A DNA stretch of 11,234 nt from Bacteroidota bacterium (GTDB taxonomy: Bacteria > Bacteroidota > Bacteroidia > Chitinophagales > Chitinophagaceae): NCBI GenBank assembly GCA_023433755.1, contig JAEYUA010000194.1:1-11234 (forward strand). The letters run 5' to 3'. The position numbers and the translations under genes were made by a program. The notes under the pieces were generated by a model, which had not been told where the DNA came from, did not search any database, and worked only from the letters and a program-made list of their open reading frames with translations. Of this stretch, positions 7,265 through 11,234 are shown piece after piece (position 1 is the stretch's first letter; every line of letters begins with the position of its first letter).

Positions 7265-7307
7265 AGCCGGGTAGCGGGCGATATCATTAATCACCAGCCT
7301 CCCGGCT
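7265..7307 (-). terminator. Hairpin between convergent mutase and DUF4142 genes
   Basis: AGCCGGG (7265-7271) and CCCGGCT (7301-7307) form a 7-base-pair G/C-rich stem. Inside, GGCGAT and ATCACC can extend pairing imperfectly. On the minus strand the stem is followed by TTTCTTTAT, which resembles an intrinsic terminator for the lipoprotein gene. On the plus strand no T tract follows, so termination of the mutase transcript here is less certain. The loop is long, which lowers confidence. Confidence 0.5.
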
Positions 7308-7320
7308 AATCTAGGCGTAG

Positions 7321-7914
7321 TTATTTGATCACTGACCGGATTGCTTTTACCGAGTCCATATGTTTTTTTAATACAGGAAGCGTAGCAGAAGCCCATGACT
7401 TCAACTGGGCATCACCACCACCATTAGCCTGCTTTTCAAATTTATCAATCGTTTTCTGGTGATCATCTTCCATCATGCTTACATAATGATTATCGAATGA
7501 ACGGCCTTTTATTTTTTTCATTTCCTCCATATGTTTCTGCAGGTTCTCAGGCAGGGCGGAAGGCAGGTTCATGCCGCGGCTGGATGCAAAGCTCTTCAGT
7601 TCATCGTTGGCTTTGGTATGATCTGCCACCATCATGGCGCCAAAATCTTTAACCCTGGCATGAGCTGCATTCTGCTGGGCAATGTTACCAGATTCCACTT
7701 CCATGAGACCACCAATCGCGGCTTCCATGATGAAAGCAGAATCATCTTTTGACAAAGGAATATTGCTCATGGTTTCGGTGCCATTGGCAGCATTCGTTAC
7801 AGAATCAGGTTTGGGTCCATCAGCTACATTGGAACCATCATTGGATGAATCATTACAGGAAAAGAGGGACATCGCAGCAAGTCCGAATGCAAAAGCACTG
7901 AGTTTTTTATTCAT
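7321..7914 (-). CDS. DUF4142 family lipoprotein
   Basis: This predicted envelope lipoprotein has 197 residues. It begins MNKKLSAFAFGLAAMSLFSC, a signal peptide with a lipobox-like LFSC and the lipidated Cys at position 20. A low-complexity Asn/Asp/Ser/Gly linker follows (about 21-52). Residues 55-193 match DUF4142, a four-helix, ferritin-like family: SKDDSAFIMEAAIGGLMEVE, then VKDFGAMMVADHTKANDELK (88-107), a central HMEEMKKIKG, FDNHYVSMMEDDHQKTIDKF (140-159) and a C-terminal LKKHMDSVKAI. The regularly placed histidines (H99, H143, H152, H185) are typical of this family; metal binding is not shown. The molecular role of DUF4142 is unknown, though members often appear among stress or envelope genes. 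I chose the ATG at 7912-7914 because an upstream in-frame start (7992) would bury the signal peptide. It is divergent from the serine hydrolase and convergent with the mutase. Confidence 0.88.
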   Translation of the reverse strand: MNKKLSAFAFGLAAMSLFSCNDSSNDGSNVADGPKPDSVTNAANGTETMSNIPLSKDDSAFIMEAAIGGLMEVESGNIAQQNAAHARVKDFGAMMVADHTKANDELKSFASSRGMNLPSALPENLQKHMEEMKKIKGRSFDNHYVSMMEDDHQKTIDKFEKQANGGGDAQLKSWASATLPVLKKHMDSVKAIRSVIK

Positions 7915-8031
7915 AAAATCTTGTTTGAGCTGATACATTAAAAATTTTATGCCAGTGTTTTTGACCATGTTTTTGTGGCTTGTTGCCCACATCCGGTCTC
8001 TTTCTGTGCAAGGCCTGCGTAAAAATTCCCT

Positions 8032-8038
8032 TATTTTG
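8032..8038 (+). promoter_or_regulatory. Weak -7-like box before the serine hydrolase
   Basis: TATTTTG resembles TAnnTTTG with one base missing from the spacer. It ends 15 bases before the ATG at 8054, the same place as the better boxes in this window. Other than position there is little support. No full TAnnTTTG exists on either strand in the 139-base divergent spacer 7915-8053. Confidence 0.3.
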
Positions 8039-8053
8039 TTTCAACTCGGATTT

Positions 8054-9568
8054 ATGAAAAAGCTATTATTCTTTCTTGTGGCCTGCCTCATCATTCAGGA
8101 AGCCAACACACAAACGCCATCCTTTATAAAAGATAGTCTTGATGCCTATATCAGGAGAGGATTGGAAGACTGGAAAATACCAGGGCTTGCCATCGTGATC
8201 GTGAAAGATGGTAAAGTGGAGGTAATGAAAGGTTATGGCGTAAAAGATTTAGAGACCCGTGAAGCTGTTGATGAGCATACTTTATTCATGATCGCCAGCA
8301 ATACCAAGCTGTTTACCGGAACAGCACTGGCCTTACTGGAACACACGAAACTTCTTTCCCTGAATGATAAAATCACTAAATACTTCCCTTCTTTCCGTTT
8401 GTATGATACCGTGAGTACCTCGATGGTTACCATCAGGGATATGCTAACCCACAGGATTGGCACTAAAACCTTCCAGGGAGACTTCACCTTCTGGAACACA
8501 AAGCTCACCCGGAGGGAAATCATGGAAAAGATGCGCCTTCTCAGGCCCAGCCAGGTTTTCCGCCAGGATTATGGCTACTGCAATAGTTGCTTTTTAACAG
8601 CTGGGGAAGTGATACCCAGGGTTACCGGTAAACAATGGGAGGAATTTGTGGCTGACAGTATTACCAAACCGCTTGGTATGAACCAGACTATGATGCTCTC
8701 CACGGGAATCAACCAAAAAGGAAATGCAGCCAAACCCTACACCACTTCCTATACCAATACACTGCAACGGGTTCCTTTTGATAACTGGAACAACCTGGCA
8801 CCTTCCGCCAGCATGATCAGTAATGTAAGTGATCTTTCCAAATGGCTGCTGATGCAGCTCGACAGTGGCAGGCTGGAAGGAAAACAAATTCTTCCCTGGC
8901 AGGTATTGCAAAAAACAAGGGACGTGAATATTATCATCACCAGCCGTAAATCAGCCATTTATCCCATGCATTTCAGGGGTTACGGGTTGGGGTTATCCGC
9001 TGCGGATTATAATGGCAGGCAGGTGTACTGGCATACCGGTGGAGCGGCAGGAATGGTAAGTAATGTTTGTTTTATTCCTGAAGAAAAACTTGGTATTGCC
9101 ATTCTCACTAATAATGATAACCAGGGTTTTTTCGAATACCTGCGCTACCAGGTAATGGATGCCTACCTCGGAATGCCTTACACCAACAGGAGCCAGGGGC
9201 AACTCAAAGCTTTCAGAGATGAAATGAAAAACCAGGTAAGCCAGATCGATTCATGGAAGGCCAGGATCAAAAATAACCAGCCTGAATTGCCTGTTAACCG
9301 CTATGCGGGTGTTTACACCAATCCTTTGTATGGTGATATCACCATCAGCCAGGTTGGGAAACAACTGAATATCAAATTTGGAATCAAGCCGGACCTGGAA
9401 GCAAAACTGGATTATCTTGATAATGGTGAATGGCTGATGCAATATTCCAATATCGAGTATGGGGTTTTCGTGGTAAAGTTTGAAATCAGTGAAGGCAAGG
9501 TACAGTCCCTTACAACGAGGCAGAATGAATTCGTGGAATATGATCCTTATACTTTTACCAGGAGGTAA
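8054..9568 (+). CDS. Serine beta-lactamase-like hydrolase (class C / PBP4 fold) with C-terminal DUF3471-like domain
   Basis: This is a predicted exported serine hydrolase of the beta-lactamase/penicillin-binding superfamily. Of 504 residues, the first ~20 (MKKLLFFLVACLIIQEANTQ) form a signal peptide. LVAC at 8-11 mimics a lipobox but the hydrophobic core continues past it, so ordinary signal-peptide cleavage is more likely. The catalytic domain spans about 23-375. It has the nucleophile motif S82-N-T-K85 in MIASNTKLFTGTA, RDMLTHRIG (128-136), the second motif Y175-C-N177 and the third motif H327-T-G-G in VYWHTGGAAGMVSN. The C-terminal part (about 412-502, VNRYAGVYTNPLYGDITI onward) looks like the small beta-rich domain (DUF3471 type) common in this subfamily. 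Substrates could be peptidoglycan peptides, D-amino-acid peptides or esters; true antibiotic resistance is not implied. The ATG at 8054 was chosen because it opens the signal peptide; an in-frame start at 7949 would not. Confidence 0.92.
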   Translation: MKKLLFFLVACLIIQEANTQTPSFIKDSLDAYIRRGLEDWKIPGLAIVIVKDGKVEVMKGYGVKDLETREAVDEHTLFMIASNTKLFTGTALALLEHTKLLSLNDKITKYFPSFRLYDTVSTSMVTIRDMLTHRIGTKTFQGDFTFWNTKLTRREIMEKMRLLRPSQVFRQDYGYCNSCFLTAGEVIPRVTGKQWEEFVADSITKPLGMNQTMMLSTGINQKGNAAKPYTTSYTNTLQRVPFDNWNNLAPSASMISNVSDLSKWLLMQLDSGRLEGKQILPWQVLQKTRDVNIIITSRKSAIYPMHFRGYGLGLSAADYNGRQVYWHTGGAAGMVSNVCFIPEEKLGIAILTNNDNQGFFEYLRYQVMDAYLGMPYTNRSQGQLKAFRDEMKNQVSQIDSWKARIKNNQPELPVNRYAGVYTNPLYGDITISQVGKQLNIKFGIKPDLEAKLDYLDNGEWLMQYSNIEYGVFVVKFEISEGKVQSLTTRQNEFVEYDPYTFTRR

Positions 9569-9811
9569 TTTATAAGATTCTTTTTTATAATCACGAATTT
9601 GTTTTTTTACTGCAGCTAACACAGAAAAATGAACAGGATTTCAATAATTTATTTTCTTTTACCGCAGAGAAAAGGAGAAAAAGAGAACACGCAGAGTTAT
9701 GAAATGAACAACTACTAAAAAAAATTTTACCGCCAAGAAAAGAAGAAAAAGAAGGGTTCACCAAGTGTATTTATGTACTGTAACCACTACTTACCGCTGC
9801 GTCAGCTGAAG
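9569..9811. repeat. Convergent spacer with two direct copies of an A-rich ACCGC repeat
   Basis: This 243-base spacer lies between the ends of the serine hydrolase and hutH genes. Copy A (9658-9696) starts tttaccgcagagaaaagg; copy B (9726-9765) starts tttaccgccaagaaaaga. Over the first 28 bases they differ at only a few positions, then they drift. A shorter accgc word recurs at 9793-9797. The theme matches the spacer at 284-328. The first 90 bases are AT-rich, with TTATAA at 9570-9575 and 9585-9590 around a T run, too weak to call a terminator. No coding sequence is credible here. Confidence 0.6.
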
Positions 9812-11234
9812 CTACAGCGAAAGCTGGTCTTCCCGCCTTCCCGGCAATTTTTTTTCCATAGATAAGACAATTCCCTTCGAAGCCGCAAAAGCATTCACAT
9901 GATCCACAAAAGAAAAATCATGGATACAATCCCTGATCTTTTTGATATCATCACCAAAGATCCTGTCCTCTTCCGCAAAACTCACCAACTCACGCACATA
10001 GTCATGCGCAGCTTCCAGAACAGCGCTGCTTTTTAATGGTCTTCTAAATTCGATAGCCTGGCAGGCACTCATCAATTCAATCGCAAGAATATATTCCAGG
10101 TTCAACAGCACCTGCACCAGTTTTCTCCCGCTGATACTTCCCATGCTCACATGATCTTCCTGTCCCAGGGATGTTGGAATACTATCTGCACTGGCAGGGA
10201 AACAAAGGGTTTTATTTTCAGTGACCAATGCTGCGGTTGTGTATTGGGGAATCATAAAACCACTGTTGAGTCCCACATCCTTCATCAGCAGCAGGGGCAG
10301 CCCCCATTTTCCTTCCAGCAATAAATAACAGCGCCGGTCTGATATATTCCCGATTTCAGCAGCGGCAAAGCAGGCATAATCCAATGGAAGCGCCAGTGGT
10401 TGCCCGTGAAAATTTCCCCCGCTGATGGTATCATCCGGTCCCAATACAACCGGGTTATCCGTAACGGAATTGAGCTCTGTTTCGGTAAGTTCTTTCAAAT
10501 GCTGCCAGGCATTGCGCGAAGCACCATGCACCTGGGGCATACAACGCAATGAATAAGGATCCTGCACCCTTCCGCAATCCACATGGCTTTGCATGATCTC
10601 TGAATCCTGCAACAGTTTACGCAGTCTTTCTGCCACTATTTGATTGCCTTCAAATGGCCTGAGCTGGTGGAGTCTTTCATCAAAGGGCGACTTGGTGCCG
10701 GTGAGTGCTTCAAGGCTCATGGCACCAATGATATCGGCAGCTTCCAAACAGTATTGAAATCGGCGGACAGCTTCCACTGCGTATGACAAAATGAACTGTG
10801 TACCATTGATGAGGGCAAGTCCTTCCTTGGGTCCAAGCTGGATTGGTTTGAGCCCGTATTGACTTAACACTTCCTGGGTCTTATACCGGGTTCCCTTATG
10901 AAACACTTCACCCAGGCCAATTAATGGAAGAAATAAATGCGCCAGGGGAGCCAGGTCACCCGATGCGCCTACACTACCTTTTTCAGGAACCACAGGTATC
11001 ACTTCATGTTCGATATGCCATAAAATTCTTTCCACTGTGCTTATTTGAACTCCGGAAAAACCCTGCGCCAGTGATTGCACCTTGGTGATCATCATCAGCT
11101 TTGCGACATGCAAAGGAACAGGATCACCAACGCCAACACTATGACTCTGGAGAATCTTGTATTGGAGTGTTGCCGTGTCTTCTTCATTGATGCGTGTATT
11201 GGCAAGTATACCAAAGCCGGTTGTTACACCATAC
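9812..11234 (-). CDS. hutH: Histidine ammonia-lyase (N-terminus outside window)
   Basis: HutH removes ammonia from L-histidine to give trans-urocanate, the first step of histidine breakdown, in the cytoplasm. The 473 visible residues run from YGVTTGFGILANTRI at the window edge to a TAG at 9812; roughly 50 N-terminal residues are missing (family about 500). The cofactor-forming Ala-Ser-Gly sits in KGSVGASGDLAPLAHL at 10958-10966, where it would cyclise to the MIO electrophile. Other catalytic-site motifs are the first YGVTTGFG (Tyr), SHSVGVG, LINGTQF (Asn), QDPYSLRC (Gln, Tyr, Arg), GGNFHGQPLALP, NSGFMIPQ and QEDHVSMGS (Glu). QDPYSLRC and QEDHVSM favour a histidine over a tyrosine or phenylalanine lyase. 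In the Pseudomonas enzyme the loop reads RCQPQ; here it reads RCMPQ. No other hut gene is visible in the window. Confidence 0.92.
   Translation of the reverse strand, partial: YGVTTGFGILANTRINEEDTATLQYKILQSHSVGVGDPVPLHVAKLMMITKVQSLAQGFSGVQISTVERILWHIEHEVIPVVPEKGSVGASGDLAPLAHLFLPLIGLGEVFHKGTRYKTQEVLSQYGLKPIQLGPKEGLALINGTQFILSYAVEAVRRFQYCLEAADIIGAMSLEALTGTKSPFDERLHQLRPFEGNQIVAERLRKLLQDSEIMQSHVDCGRVQDPYSLRCMPQVHGASRNAWQHLKELTETELNSVTDNPVVLGPDDTISGGNFHGQPLALPLDYACFAAAEIGNISDRRCYLLLEGKWGLPLLLMKDVGLNSGFMIPQYTTAALVTENKTLCFPASADSIPTSLGQEDHVSMGSISGRKLVQVLLNLEYILAIELMSACQAIEFRRPLKSSAVLEAAHDYVRELVSFAEEDRIFGDDIKKIRDCIHDFSFVDHVNAFAASKGIVLSMEKKLPGRREDQLSL

Noticed and set aside
7915..8053. Overlapping upstream extensions of the DUF4142 and serine hydrolase frames toward each other
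   Set aside because: Both would place extra residues ahead of good signal peptides, and the two extensions overlap on opposite strands.
9812..11234. HutH considered as a tyrosine ammonia-lyase of a flexirubin or aryl-polyene cluster
   Set aside because: The QDPYSLRC and QEDHVSM motifs are histidine-lyase type, and no polyene genes are visible nearby.
1..11234. A hidden defence, secretion or mobile-element system
   Set aside because: All long conserved frames are accounted for by housekeeping, metabolic or envelope genes; no integrase, transposase, toxin-antitoxin or nuclease gene was found.

Overview
The window looks like a stretch of core chromosome from a Bacteroidota bacterium, probably in or near the family Chitinophagaceae. 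Four things support this. Several genes are preceded by the Bacteroidota -7 promoter box TAnnTTTG and lack a clear Shine-Dalgarno sequence. SecD and SecF are fused into one chain of about 1000 residues. A DUF4142 lipoprotein is present. The intergenic spacers carry short-period repeats that I associate from memory with this phylum. The family-level placement is inference. There are no tRNA or rRNA genes, no CRISPR array, no transposase and no phage genes.

Layout: (1) 1-260, the 3' end of coaE (dephospho-CoA kinase), + strand. (2) 261-426, a convergent spacer with an imperfectly palindromic ACCGC-type repeat. (3) 427-1614, a class I PLP aminotransferase, - strand. (4) 1615-1980, a divergent spacer with promoters for both flanking genes and a phased heptamer array. 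(5) 1981-4989, secDF, followed by a strong intrinsic terminator at 5012-5037. (6) 5038-5176, a spacer with a second heptamer array and a promoter. (7) 5177-5686, a small one-helix membrane protein of unknown function, followed 20 bases later by (8) 5707-7260, a methylmalonyl-CoA mutase catalytic subunit without a cobalamin-binding domain. (9) 7321-7914, a DUF4142 lipoprotein on the - strand, convergent with the mutase across a hairpin. (10) 8054-9568, a secreted or periplasmic serine beta-lactamase-like hydrolase, divergent from the lipoprotein. (11) 9569-9811, a convergent spacer with two copies of an A-rich ACCGC repeat. (12) 9812-11234, histidine ammonia-lyase on the - strand, missing its N-terminus at the window edge.

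The genes do not form one pathway. The only clear operon is the small membrane protein with the mutase. CoaE (CoA synthesis), the mutase (propionyl-CoA/succinyl-CoA interconversion), the aminotransferase and HutH (histidine to urocanate and ammonia) are central metabolism. SecDF would help export the lipoprotein and the serine hydrolase, as it does all Sec substrates. I did not find a convincing new multi-gene system. The most interesting items are the unexplained mutase partner, the detached B12 domain, and the two repeat classes: heptamer arrays beside promoters and ACCGC repeats between convergent gene ends.
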